Shown here: positions 32,581-41,147 of the stretch, piece by piece
Layout: the number at the start of each line of letters is the position of its first letter
How positions within the stretch are numbered: the stretch's first letter is position 1
Source of the DNA: Gorillibacterium timonense
Lineage (GTDB): Bacteria > Bacillota > Bacilli > Paenibacillales > NBRC-103111
Assembly (NCBI RefSeq): GCF_001457415.1
Contig: NZ_LN881723.1
Span: forward strand, 1,066,531-1,130,530
Reading direction: 5' to 3'
DNA length: 64,000 bases
Notes under the pieces: generated by a model
Database searches by the model: none
Told to the model about the DNA's origin: nothing
Seen by the model: only the letters and a program-made list of their open reading frames with translations
Translations under genes and position numbers: made by a program

Positions 32581-33497
32581 GATTTCTCCCCCTCCATGGT
32601 GAGCTTCAGGAAGTAATCCTCCAGGGTTTCGGCCTTCTTACTGATCCCATCAAAATCGACTTCATTCATTGCCAGCGTCTTAGCCAATTCCTTAGCCGAA
32701 TAGCGGTTGTCATAGATTCGGATGCTGTGCTCATCCATCACCTTGAAGTTGGGAAGCGAAAGCTTGTCTGCCAGCACGTAAGAGGCTCGTTTGACATCCG
32801 ATACCGACAGCTCCAGATAAGCCAAGCTGGAATCCGCAATTTCCTTCATCGAAATTTCCTTTACCAGCTTTCCGTGATGAATAACCCCGATCGTATCCGC
32901 AATGCTCTCGATCTCGGACAAGATGTGGCTGGAGACCATGAGGGTGATGCCGTATTCTTCACAGAGTGTTCTCATCAAGTCTCGGATCTGCTTCATTCCG
33001 ACCGGATCGAGGCCGTTCGTCGGTTCATCCAAGATCAGCAATTCCGGCTTGCACAGAACAGCCCGGGCCAAGCCCAAGCGCTGCTTCATTCCGAGGGAAT
33101 AGCTCTTCACCGGTTTCGTCCCAGCATCCTGCAGGTCCAACAGAGCCAGCGCTTGCTCCACGCTGCCAGAGCTGTAGTAGCCCATATACTCGCAATGGAG
33201 TTGCAGGTTGTCTTTGCCGCTCAAGTGCTCATAAAAGGTTGGAAATTCAATGATGCTGCCCATCCGTTTCAGAACTTCATAGGAAGTAGGCGTAAGCACC
33301 TCTCCAAAAAGCTCAATGCTTCCGCTCGTGGGCTTCCACAGGTTGGTGATCATCTTCATAACCATTGTCTTCCCTGCTCCGTTGGGACCGAGAAAGCCGT
33401 AGATCGTGCCCTTCTTCACATGAAGGTTCACGTCCGCTACCAGCGTCTTTCCCCCCAGCGTCTTCGTCAAGTGATTCGTCTGCAAAATGGCTGTCAT
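32574..33497 (-). CDS. ABC transporter ATP-binding protein (BcrA-like)
   Basis: 307 residues. Walker A is FLGPNGAGKTMVMKM near residue 40, signature LGMKQRLGLA (LSGGQ variant) near 140, Walker B with Glu ELLILDEPTNGLDP near 160, and H-loop SSHILSEIESIAD. The C-terminal 80 residues are the regulatory extension of the bacitracin and lantibiotic immunity class. GGGGG precedes the ATG. Its gene follows the sensor kinase gene after 63 bases and precedes the permease gene. The complex would sit at the cytoplasmic face. Confidence 0.9.
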   Translation of the reverse strand: MTAILQTNHLTKTLGGKTLVADVNLHVKKGTIYGFLGPNGAGKTMVMKMITNLWKPTSGSIELFGEVLTPTSYEVLKRMGSIIEFPTFYEHLSGKDNLQLHCEYMGYYSSGSVEQALALLDLQDAGTKPVKSYSLGMKQRLGLARAVLCKPELLILDEPTNGLDPVGMKQIRDLMRTLCEEYGITLMVSSHILSEIESIADTIGVIHHGKLVKEISMKEIADSSLAYLELSVSDVKRASYVLADKLSLPNFKVMDEHSIRIYDNRYSAKELAKTLAMNEVDFDGISKKAETLEDYFLKLTMEGEKSC

Positions 33498-33560
33498 TTC
33501 GCTTGCCCCCTTTCCTCTTCCATTGTAGCGGGCAGCTTTTTCAAAACTCTTGACGAAATC

Positions 33561-34544
33561 TTACGAATTTCTTTCGTCCGTTTCTCGGTCCATCTCCCGG
33601 AAGAATCCCGATGCCCGCTTCAGCTTGACGGTGAAAACCGTTTTTTCATAAGGGATGCTAACCAGCGTAAGCTCCCCGCCGAGCCGAATCGCCAGTTGCT
33701 TGGCAATCGTCAGCCCAAGTCCATTTCCTTGAATGTCCCGATTCCGAGAATCCTCCATCGTGTACAAGCGTTCGAACACCTTGTCGGCAAAAGCCTTCTC
33801 AATTCCCTTCCCTTTGTCAACCACGTCAAGATAGGCGTAGGCTTCATCCGTCCGAAGAAACAGGCCCAGGTACTTGCCGTCGGAGCCATACCGAATGCAG
33901 TTGGAGAGAAGATTGTTCAGGATTCGATGCAAGGCGTCCTTGTTTCCGTATACCGGCACCTCTGTTTCGGGTATGGACACCTCCACTTGAAAATTCTTTT
34001 GCACCAGAATGTCATACAAGCCCACCAGATTCTCCCGGCATATCTCCGACAGGTTCACCTCGCTTACCGCAAGCTCCATGTCCTCGGCATCCAATTTCGC
34101 CAGTGTAAAAAATTCGTTCAACAGATCTAAAACCTGTTTAGCCTTGTGTTCCACCTTTCTCAGGCGTTCTTCTTCCTCCTTGGAGTCGAGCTGGATGATC
34201 TCAAGGTACCCGAGAATGACCGTCAAGGGCGTCTTGATGTCGTGCGAGATGTTGGAGAGCATCTTTTTCGATGTCCGTTCAAAACGCCGGTATTCGGCTT
34301 TTCGCTTTTGACGATCTTCGAGCAGCCGGTTGATCTGTGCCGCGAGCTCCATCAATGCTTTATTTGAGGTGAAGACCATCACCTTCTCATCGCTGTCCCG
34401 ATCGAGAATGTCGTTTACTTTTCTGCACATGTCCATCAAATGGGCTTCCGTACCCTTACGCAAGGCGAGCTGCTGGTACACGAGAAGGACAAGCAAGACG
34501 AGAACACATCCCGACATAAAAAAAAGAAGCGTCGATTCGCTCAT
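33561..34544 (-). CDS. Sensor histidine kinase
   Basis: 327 residues. One N-terminal membrane helix (FFMSGCVLVLLVLLVYQQL) and no extracellular domain suggest sensing within the membrane or through the ABC partner. The phospho-acceptor is in MLSNISHDIKTPLTVILGY, and HATPase boxes are ILNNLLSNCIRYGSDG, VVDKGKGIE and NGLGLTIAKQLA. The start at 34544 has GGGAGGGGG just upstream and overlaps the response regulator stop by four bases; a longer reading overlapping the regulator gene is an artefact. It is a partner of the preceding response regulator. Confidence 0.9.
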   Translation of the reverse strand: MSESTLLFFMSGCVLVLLVLLVYQQLALRKGTEAHLMDMCRKVNDILDRDSDEKVMVFTSNKALMELAAQINRLLEDRQKRKAEYRRFERTSKKMLSNISHDIKTPLTVILGYLEIIQLDSKEEEERLRKVEHKAKQVLDLLNEFFTLAKLDAEDMELAVSEVNLSEICRENLVGLYDILVQKNFQVEVSIPETEVPVYGNKDALHRILNNLLSNCIRYGSDGKYLGLFLRTDEAYAYLDVVDKGKGIEKAFADKVFERLYTMEDSRNRDIQGNGLGLTIAKQLAIRLGGELTLVSIPYEKTVFTVKLKRASGFFREMDRETDERNS

Positions 34545-35236
34545 TTTCCCCCTCCCAGCTTGTAGCCAATCCCCCAAACCGTGAGCACATAACGAGGATC
34601 GCGGGAATGGTCTTCCACCTTGTTTCGGAGGCGGCTGATGTGCACATTCACCGCGTTCTCGTCTCCAAAATAGTCTTCCTTCCAAATGGTAGAGTAGAGC
34701 TGCTCCTTCGTATAAACCTTTTTCGGATTTTGCATGAGCAGCTTCAGAATGTCATATTCTTTCGCGGTCAAGTCAATCCGTTCTCCGTTCTTCATCACCG
34801 AATGCTCGGCCAGGTTCATGGTCAACTCGCCAACGGTCAGTATTTCCTGGCTGGAGGTTGCAAGCGCTGCGGCATATTGGGTGGTCCTGCGGAGGTTGGC
34901 TTTGATGCGGGCCAGCACTTCCACAACGGAAAACGGCTTGGTGACATAATCATCTGCTCCAAGTCCAAGCCCCAGGGTGATATCGGAGTCCGTGTCCCGA
35001 GCAGACAGGATCAGGATCGGAACGGTGCTGCTATTTCGAATTCGCTGCAGGACCTCCAGGCCGCTCACTCGCGGAATCATCAGATCCAAGAGAATGAGAT
35101 CGAATCGCCCTTCCGCAAACTTCACACAAGCTTCCTCGCCATCACAAGCCGTCTCGACTTCAAACTGCTGAGAGCGCAGAAAGCTTTCCAGCATTTCGCG
35201 AATTTCCCCATCGTCTTCAATCAGTAAAAGCCTCAT
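34541..35236 (-). CDS. OmpR-family response regulator
   Basis: 231 residues. Receiver: LLLIEDDGEIREML, phospho-acceptor Asp in LILLDLMIPRVSG near residue 51, Lys in DYVTKPFSVVE. The winged-helix output domain occupies about 130-228 (MLAEHSVMKNG-like strand, TKEQLYSTIWKEDYFG, VNVHISRLRNKVE). It probably controls the downstream BcrAB-like transporter genes. The start at 35236 has AGAGGTGG ten bases upstream. An AT-rich tandem repeat array lies 127 to 238 bases upstream and could be a binding region. Confidence 0.92.
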   Translation of the reverse strand: MRLLLIEDDGEIREMLESFLRSQQFEVETACDGEEACVKFAEGRFDLILLDLMIPRVSGLEVLQRIRNSSTVPILILSARDTDSDITLGLGLGADDYVTKPFSVVEVLARIKANLRRTTQYAAALATSSQEILTVGELTMNLAEHSVMKNGERIDLTAKEYDILKLLMQNPKKVYTKEQLYSTIWKEDYFGDENAVNVHISRLRNKVEDHSRDPRYVLTVWGIGYKLGGGK

Positions 35237-35362
35237 CGCCTGTAATCCACCTCTTCGATCATTGAGACTCGAATGGATGTCTCTCCATCCCCGCCTCTTT
35301 CTTCCATCCCCCATTATGACAGATTGAGGGAATAGAGGCACTTCCTTGCGACAAAATCCAAT

Positions 35363-35474
35363 AATCAAGACGATATTCAAAACAGAACGATAACTGATCA
35401 AAAACCAAGACAAAGCAATAACTGAGTAATATCCAAGATAGAGCGACAACTGAGCCATATTCAAAACTAAGCAA
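35363..35474 (-). repeat. Four degenerate 28-bp tandem repeats upstream of a response regulator
   Basis: Units begin at 35363, 35391, 35419 and 35447. The shared pattern is TAACTGA, then ATATTCAAAAC or a variant, then AGCRA. The period is not a multiple of three, so this is not coding. Two further half-matching units may precede it. It lies between the response regulator start and the fuc operon terminator. Confidence 0.6.
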
Positions 35475-35508
35475 TGGTTACACAATTTCCGAATCAAATT
35501 CTCAATGC

Positions 35509-35553
35509 AAAAACGGCTCCCGGCTATGCAGAATCACATAGTCCAGAAGCCGT
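35509..35553 (-). terminator. Terminator of the fucose operon
   Basis: Minus strand: ACGGCT, CCGG and CTATG stem segments pair with CATAG, CCGG and AGCCGT, then TTTTTG. It is 29 bases after the fucU stop. Confidence 0.75.
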
Positions 35554-35581
35554 ATACTTGCCGTAAAGGAGCTCGCCTCCC

Positions 35582-36013
35582 CTAGTCGCCAGCGATAACG
35601 CCTTTTTTCAAAATCAAATTACCATACAAGGCCTCTTCTCCCGTCACAACGATCGCATAAGCCGATTTGGCCCGCTCATAGAAGGCGAACCGTTCTTCCC
35701 GCCCGAATCCTGCTTCCGGATCGCTCGCTTTGATGATGCGATCGTACTCCTCCCAGATGACCGGAACGGTTGGATCACCGGGCACGACCTCCATGAGAAT
35801 CGCTTGATGGGAAGCGTAATGATCGAGCGGCAGCAGCTCCAGGATGGCGGTCAGTAGCCGGGGAATGCCGATGCCGTCGCAGCGGACGACGCGGGAATGC
35901 AGCGAATGCCCCGGAAAATTCGCATCAGCGAGCACGAGCTCGTCGCCGTGCCCCATCTCCATCATGATGCGGACTAGCTCCGGGGACAGCAGCTTGGGAA
36001 TGCGTTTCAACAT
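35582..36013 (-). CDS. fucU: L-fucose mutarotase
   Basis: 143 residues of the RbsD/FucU family. It interconverts the alpha and beta anomers of L-fucose in the cytoplasm so the isomerase receives its preferred form. Visible motifs are MEMGHGDELVLADANFPGHS with the catalytic His, SRVVRCDGIGIP typical of FucU rather than RbsD, and the C-terminal VTGEEALYGNLILKKGV. The start at 36013 has AGAGGAG nine bases upstream. It is the last gene of the operon with fucI, fucK and fucA. Confidence 0.93.
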   Translation of the reverse strand: MLKRIPKLLSPELVRIMMEMGHGDELVLADANFPGHSLHSRVVRCDGIGIPRLLTAILELLPLDHYASHQAILMEVVPGDPTVPVIWEEYDRIIKASDPEAGFGREERFAFYERAKSAYAIVVTGEEALYGNLILKKGVIAGD

Positions 36014-36073
36014 GGGCAGCGCTCCTCTTTTCTTCAGATAATGAGTCCATCCAGCCACGCTCCAACCCTCGGA

Positions 36074-36742
36074 TTACATCCCGTAAAACGACCGGAGCGC
36101 CACCAGCTCTTCAATTCGCTTCGGAGGAAGCTCGCGCTCACCGTCAATCAGGCGGGTCAGGAACGTCAGCTTGGCCGTATACTCCAGCCGCTCCATGTTC
36201 ATGTAAGCGGCCATGACGTCCTTGCCCCAGGTGATTGCGCCGTGGCTTTCCAGGAGAACTGCCGTTTTCTTGCCGAAGAACGGTACGAGCGAATCCGGTA
36301 CTTCCTCCGTGGAAGGTGTACCGTACTTGGCCAGAGGGATGTCGCCCATGGCGATGACCGACTCCGGCATCATCATCTTGTCGAGCGTTTCCCCCTTGAT
36401 GGCAAAGGCGGTGGCGAAGGGCGGATGTGCATGCACGACGCCGCCCATCTCCGGGAGAGCGCGGTAAACGCGCAGATGCATCTTCACTTCCGTGGAAGGA
36501 CGGTAGTCCTCATGCGCTTCCAGGATGTCGCCCTCCAGATTCACTTTGACCAGCATGTGCGGCTCCAAATAGCCTTTGCTCACGCCAGTCGGTGTGGCCA
36601 GCACTTCATTGGCGCTGAGACGAGCCGAAATGTTGCCGTCGTTGGCGGCGATAAAATCTTTGTTGAACAGGTTCCGGCCGATGTCGCAAATTTGCAGACG
36701 CAATTTCTGCTCGCGCGCTTCCAGAGCTTCTTTATTCTCCAT
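36074..36742 (-). CDS. fucA: L-fuculose-1-phosphate aldolase (class II aldolase/adducin)
   Basis: 222 residues. The enzyme cleaves L-fuculose 1-phosphate into dihydroxyacetone phosphate and L-lactaldehyde using Zn2+. Metal and active-site residues are visible: ANDGNISAR with the phosphate loop, GVVHAHPPFATAFA with two Zn-binding His, the catalytic Glu in DIPLAKYGTPSTEE, and LESHGAITWGKD with the third His. Rhamnulose-1-phosphate aldolases are longer, so with FucI and FucU beside it fuculose phosphate is the better substrate. Fits between fucK and fucU, 54 bases downstream of fucK. Confidence 0.9.
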   Translation of the reverse strand: MENKEALEAREQKLRLQICDIGRNLFNKDFIAANDGNISARLSANEVLATPTGVSKGYLEPHMLVKVNLEGDILEAHEDYRPSTEVKMHLRVYRALPEMGGVVHAHPPFATAFAIKGETLDKMMMPESVIAMGDIPLAKYGTPSTEEVPDSLVPFFGKKTAVLLESHGAITWGKDVMAAYMNMERLEYTAKLTFLTRLIDGERELPPKRIEELVALRSFYGM

Positions 36743-36796
36743 GGTGGATTCATTCTCCTTTGTCTTGTTATGGATAGGGCAAACTCGAGGCCAGGC

Positions 36797-38254
36797 CTAT
36801 GCTCGAAGCTTGCCGGAGGAATTTACACCCGGGCGGTAGACGACGATCGGCTCCGAAGCAGCTACGATGTCGGCAGCGCGGCTGCTCTCAAGCTCTCCCA
36901 TTGCCATGAGCTGCACAAGCAGATTGCCGATAGCGCTCGCTTCCACCGGACCGGCTACGACCTCCATGCCGGTCGCATCCGCGGTCAGCTGACAGAGAAG
37001 CCGATTCTGAATGCCTCCGCCGACCATGTGGATCGTGTGGATACCTCTGCCGACGACCCTCTCCAGCTCCTTGATCGTCTGGGCGTAGGAACATGCAAGG
37101 CTGTCGAGAACGAGGCGCACAAGCTCTCCTTTTGACGCAGGCGCCGCATGCCCCCTCTCTCGGCAATAGCGCTCGATCCGCACCGGCATGTCACCTGGAG
37201 CGCGGAAGACGGGATCGTTCGGATCGAGGATAGCCCGAGACGGCTCCGCGCTTGCCGCGAGCTCCATCAGTTCGGCAAAGCTGTGTTTCTGCCCCGTTTC
37301 GGCCCAGCATCGCTGCGACTCCTGCAGGAGCCACAGACCGGTCGTGTTCTTCAATAGCCGATTTCCTCCACCGAAGCAGCCTTCATTGGTGAACCCTAGG
37401 CGGTAGCCTTCCTCTGTCCGCACCGGCTCCGGAGTCTCAACTCCTATCAGCGACCAGGTGCCGGAGCTGAGAAAAGCGGAGCCGCTCTTATCCGCATAGG
37501 GAATGGCCGCGACGGCGGATGCCGTATCATGGGAAGCCCCGGCGATGATTCGCATCGGTCCGCATCCGAGCTCCTCCTGGAGCTCGGGCAGCAGCGTGCC
37601 GATGACGGTACCCGCCTGAACGCGCTCCGCCATGAGCATCGGATTGAGTCCGAGACTTTCAAAGACGAGTGAGGCTGGCTCGCCTGTGACGGGATCGATC
37701 AAGCCGCTCGTGCTGAGAATGGTCCGTTCCGCGACGGCTCTCCCCGACAGCAGATAGAGGAATAAGTCCGGCATCATCAAGATCTTGTCGGTAGCCGACG
37801 CAAGCGCGGTGTTCTCCTGTCCGTCCGCGAAGAGCTGGTAGACGGTGTTGATCGAATCCGGTTGATTGCCGGTCAAGCGGAACTGTTCCTGTGGCGGCAG
37901 CAGCCCTTCAAGTCGGGAGCGATGCTTGCTCATTCGCTCGTCCCGGTAATGATGAGGGGGATACAGGAGCCTTCCCCCTTTGTCCAGGTAACCGTAATCG
38001 ACACCCCACGTATCAATGCTGAGGCTTACCGGCTGCCCATGCTTTCGGCAGGCCAGCTTGATGCCGCGTTTGATCTCCGCGAACAGCCCGAGAACATTCC
38101 ACACCAGGTCAAACCCAAGCCGCACGGGTTCGTTCGCAAACCGGTGAATCTCCTCGGTCACAAGCGTTTGTCCGTCGTATGTCCCCAGGATCACTCGCCC
38201 CGAGCTTGCCCCGAGATCGACGGCTACCATCGTCATCGTCATCGTCTTGTTCAT
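36797..38254 (-). CDS. fucK: L-fuculokinase (RhaB-type sugar kinase)
   Basis: 485 residues of the FGGY kinase superfamily. N-terminal ATP/sugar motif VAVDLGASSGRVILG, catalytic Asp in SLSIDTWGVDYGYLD, second phosphate loop SSGTWSLIGVE, and VGGGIQNRLLCQLTADATG with the adenosine site. The sequence is of the rhamnulokinase type. The neighbours, however, are FucI, FucA and FucU, so phosphorylation of L-fuculose is the inferred reaction. Start chosen at ATG 38254; the longer reading upstream overlaps fucI. The ribosome site is weak (AGGCGGG), as expected for a coupled gene 28 bases from fucI. Confidence 0.88.
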   Translation of the reverse strand: MNKTMTMTMVAVDLGASSGRVILGTYDGQTLVTEEIHRFANEPVRLGFDLVWNVLGLFAEIKRGIKLACRKHGQPVSLSIDTWGVDYGYLDKGGRLLYPPHHYRDERMSKHRSRLEGLLPPQEQFRLTGNQPDSINTVYQLFADGQENTALASATDKILMMPDLFLYLLSGRAVAERTILSTSGLIDPVTGEPASLVFESLGLNPMLMAERVQAGTVIGTLLPELQEELGCGPMRIIAGASHDTASAVAAIPYADKSGSAFLSSGTWSLIGVETPEPVRTEEGYRLGFTNEGCFGGGNRLLKNTTGLWLLQESQRCWAETGQKHSFAELMELAASAEPSRAILDPNDPVFRAPGDMPVRIERYCRERGHAAPASKGELVRLVLDSLACSYAQTIKELERVVGRGIHTIHMVGGGIQNRLLCQLTADATGMEVVAGPVEASAIGNLLVQLMAMGELESSRAADIVAASEPIVVYRPGVNSSGKLRA

Positions 38255-38282
38255 CGCGATCGTCCCGCCTGTCCTTCGGAAA

Positions 38283-40049
38283 TTAATACAGCGGTCCAAA
38301 GTTGCTGCAAGCGCGGTAATCCGCAGACTCAAGGTTCTCCGTCCCGAACAGCGACCAGACGCGCGGTCGGAAAATCTCTGAGACTTCGACGTTGTGCAGG
38401 CTTACCGGAATGCGGAGAATCGAAGCGAGTGTGATCAGTTCAGCGCCGATATGCCCATAACTCACGGAGCCGTGGTTCGCTCCCCAGTTGTTCATCACCT
38501 CGTAGACGGACGAGCAGGCTCCATTCCCGGTCAGTCGAGGAACAAACCAGGTCGTCGGCCAGGTGGGATCTGTCCGCTCATCCAGCGTGCGATGCACCGC
38601 TTCGGGAAGCTCCACCGTGTACCCTTCCACCAGCTGAAGCACCGGTCCAAGCCCCTTGACCAGATTCAAGCGAACCATGGTGACCGGCATTCCTCCTCGG
38701 GTTAGGTAATTCGTCGAGAACCCGCCTCCGCGGAAATACTCCTGGGACGCCGGTCGGAACTTCGTGTTCGCGAGAGCGGCGTTGACCTCTTCCTCCGCTA
38801 TCTCCCAGAAGGGTTTGATCGCCGGCTCTCCATTCCGCGTCTCAAGACCGGTGCCGTCGAGCGCAGCGGAGCCGGAGTTGATCAGGTGGATGAGCCCGTT
38901 TGCGGCCCGGCCTTCCAGCTCGTAGCCGGTCACCCGCTTAACGGCGGCGGGGCTCCAGTACGTCCGCACATCCGCGAACACCTGCGCGGTGTTCGTCAGC
39001 AAGTAGCTGAACAGCATAGCCACGCCATTCAAGCTGTCATTCTCCGTTGCCAGAATATAAGGAGCCCGTCTGCCGTTCCAATCGAAGGAGGAATTGAGGA
39101 TCGTCTCCATAAAGTCCCCATTCGGAAAATGATCCGTCCATTGACGCTGTCCCTGAAAGCCAGCTGCAAGCGAGTTGTGGCCCTGTGCCTCTTCTTCAAA
39201 GCCGAGCTTTGCCAGCTCCGGGTTGCCCACCATCAGGTCGCGGGCGATCAGCGTCATCTTGACGCAGGTTTCCCACTGCTTCGCCTTCTCTTCATCGCTG
39301 ACTTGCAGATGTGCCGGATTGTTGTCCGTACCTTCCCGGCAATGCTCCTTTGTCCATTGCAAGGCGCATGTAAATTCTTCCTTGTCGTAGATCTCTTCTT
39401 CAAAGCGGCGGACGAATTCCGACATGTCCACATACTCGTTGCGCATGCCGAGGTAATCCTGGAAAAAAGCATCGCTCACAATGGACCCGGCGATCCCCAT
39501 CGAAACCGAACCCATGGACAAGTAGGAGGTGCCTTTCATGATCGCAACAGCCAGTCCCGCTTTAGCGAAGCGGATCAGCTTCTTCTGAACATCGTCCGGG
39601 ATGACGGTGCTGTCCAAATCTTGAACATCCTCGCCATAAATACCAAAGGCGGGAATCCCCTTTTGAGCATAAGCAGACAAGACGGCTGCCAGATAGACCG
39701 CACCCGGTCGTTCCGTACCGTTAAAGCCCCATACGGCATGCGGAAGGGTCGCGTCCATGTCCATCGTTTCGGAGCCGTAACACCAGCAGGGCGTGACTGT
39801 TATCGATAACCCAACCTTCATGCCTAAAAACTTCTCCCGGCAAGCGGAAGCCTCCTTCACGCCGCCGATGGTCGTATCGGCAACGACGCATTCGACAGGG
39901 GAACCGTCCGGATAACGAAGATTTTCCGACAAAAATGCGGCGACTCGCCGCGCCATGCCCATGGTCTGCAGCTCAAGCGATTCGCGAACTCCGCGTCTCC
40001 TGCCATCAATGGTCGGACGAATGCCGATCCGGGGATACTGGGTTGCCAT
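38283..40049 (-). CDS. fucI: L-fucose isomerase
   Basis: 588 residues, the usual length. It converts L-fucose to L-fuculose with Mn2+ and may also act on D-arabinose. The N-terminus is [20 protein letters not shown], followed by [34 protein letters not shown] and YGEDVQDLD; the catalytic Glu and metal Asp lie in [17 protein letters not shown] and nearby. Start at 40049 has AAGGAGG eight bases upstream. First gene of the fuc operon, behind a promoter at 40127-40156. No fucose transporter or regulator gene is adjacent. Confidence 0.95.
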   Translation of the reverse strand: MATQYPRIGIRPTIDGRRRGVRESLELQTMGMARRVAAFLSENLRYPDGSPVECVVADTTIGGVKEASACREKFLGMKVGLSITVTPCWCYGSETMDMDATLPHAVWGFNGTERPGAVYLAAVLSAYAQKGIPAFGIYGEDVQDLDSTVIPDDVQKKLIRFAKAGLAVAIMKGTSYLSMGSVSMGIAGSIVSDAFFQDYLGMRNEYVDMSEFVRRFEEEIYDKEEFTCALQWTKEHCREGTDNNPAHLQVSDEEKAKQWETCVKMTLIARDLMVGNPELAKLGFEEEAQGHNSLAAGFQGQRQWTDHFPNGDFMETILNSSFDWNGRRAPYILATENDSLNGVAMLFSYLLTNTAQVFADVRTYWSPAAVKRVTGYELEGRAANGLIHLINSGSAALDGTGLETRNGEPAIKPFWEIAEEEVNAALANTKFRPASQEYFRGGGFSTNYLTRGGMPVTMVRLNLVKGLGPVLQLVEGYTVELPEAVHRTLDERTDPTWPTTWFVPRLTGNGACSSVYEVMNNWGANHGSVSYGHIGAELITLASILRIPVSLHNVEVSEIFRPRVWSLFGTENLESADYRACSNFGPLY

Positions 40050-40126
40050 GCTACCATCCTCCTTGGTCATGTCCTGTGCTTGCATTTTCAAATGAATCCA
40101 TACTCTTCCATCTTGTAACCCCTTTC

Positions 40127-40156
40127 ATCTTATCGAGCGACATCCCGATCTGTCAA
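40127..40156 (-). promoter_or_regulatory. Probable promoter of the fuc operon
   Basis: Minus strand TTGACA (40156-40151) and TAAGAT (40132-40127), 18-base spacer, about 80 bases before fucI. Confidence 0.6.
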
Positions 40157-40262
40157 CGAAAATCCACACAACCTTGCCGCTGCTTCTTTGAACCCGTTGG
40201 TTTGTGCAGCTTCAGCAGCAGGCGATGTACGATTTGTTCGCATAAGGACGGATGAAGGATCA

Positions 40263-40313
40263 CAAAAAAAGCTGCTCCCCCAGCGCTGATTAAGCGCGTC
40301 AGAGGAGCAGCAT
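40263..40313 (-). terminator. Terminator of deoD
   Basis: Minus strand: GCTGCTCC, an inner GCGC stem, GGAGCAGC, then seven T. It ends about ten bases after the deoD stop. Confidence 0.85.
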
Positions 40314-40321
40314 TTCGGGTT

Positions 40322-41041
40322 TTATGCGAGTTCAACAGCCGCATCAAGAGCGATCTCCATCATCTTGTTGAAGGAGGTTTGCCGCTCTTCGGCAGTCGTT
40401 GCGGTGTGATCCACCAGCGAATCGGAGATGGTCAACAGACAGGCGGCCGATTTGCCGGTCACCTTGGCGTTGTGGAAGAGAGCGAAGCTCTCCATTTCCA
40501 CGCAGACACAACCTTTTTCTTCGTAAAAGTTCTTGTAGGTCGGCATGTGCTCTTCAGCATAGAACACGTCGCTCGAATGAATCCGGGCGGTCGTGATCGG
40601 GTATCCGAGCTTTCCAGCGGCTTTCTCGATCTCTGCATTCACGCGAGGAGACGGCGTCAAAACATCGCTCGTCTCACCCGATTGGGATTTGGCGAAGTTC
40701 GATTCACTCCAAGCGCTGTCCGCCAGAACGATATCGTAAAGGGCCAACTGATCGGTGTACGCTCCGGCGCTGCCGACCCGGATGATGCATTCCACATCGT
40801 AGAACTTGAACAGTTCGTACGAGTAGATGCCAATGCTTGGCATCCCCATCCCCGAGCTCATGACGGTAATGGTTTTGCCTTTGTAGGTTCCCGTGTAGGC
40901 GAACGAATTGCGCACCTGGTTGACCAAGCGGGGGTTCTCCAGATACGTCTCTGCGATAAATTTGGCGCGCAAGGGATCTCCGGGCATCAGGACAACCTTT
41001 GCGATGTCGTCCTTGCTCGCCTGATTGTGTGGGGTTGGCAT
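40322..41041 (-). CDS. deoD: Purine-nucleoside phosphorylase, DeoD type
   Basis: 239 residues. The hexameric enzyme splits purine nucleosides with phosphate in salvage. Motifs: VLMPGDPLRAKFIAETYLEN for phosphate, SSGMGMPSIGIYSYEL, VGSAGAYTD, VEMESFALFHNA with the ribose-binding Met-Glu, and ISDSLVDH with the catalytic Asp (usual form ISDH or ISDS). Length matches. AGGAGG lies upstream of the ATG. It follows the GH94 phosphorylase after 106 bases and has its own terminator. Confidence 0.95.
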   Translation of the reverse strand: MPTPHNQASKDDIAKVVLMPGDPLRAKFIAETYLENPRLVNQVRNSFAYTGTYKGKTITVMSSGMGMPSIGIYSYELFKFYDVECIIRVGSAGAYTDQLALYDIVLADSAWSESNFAKSQSGETSDVLTPSPRVNAEIEKAAGKLGYPITTARIHSSDVFYAEEHMPTYKNFYEEKGCVCVEMESFALFHNAKVTGKSAACLLTISDSLVDHTATTAEERQTSFNKMMEIALDAAVELA

Positions 41042-41147
41042 TGCTTTATATCCTCCTGGTGAATAGGAATGTCCTTCCTCCCCATCATACAGGGATTGGA
41101 CAAACTTTGCACGGGGATGCGGAAAAGCACCGCTCGAATGATGGGTC

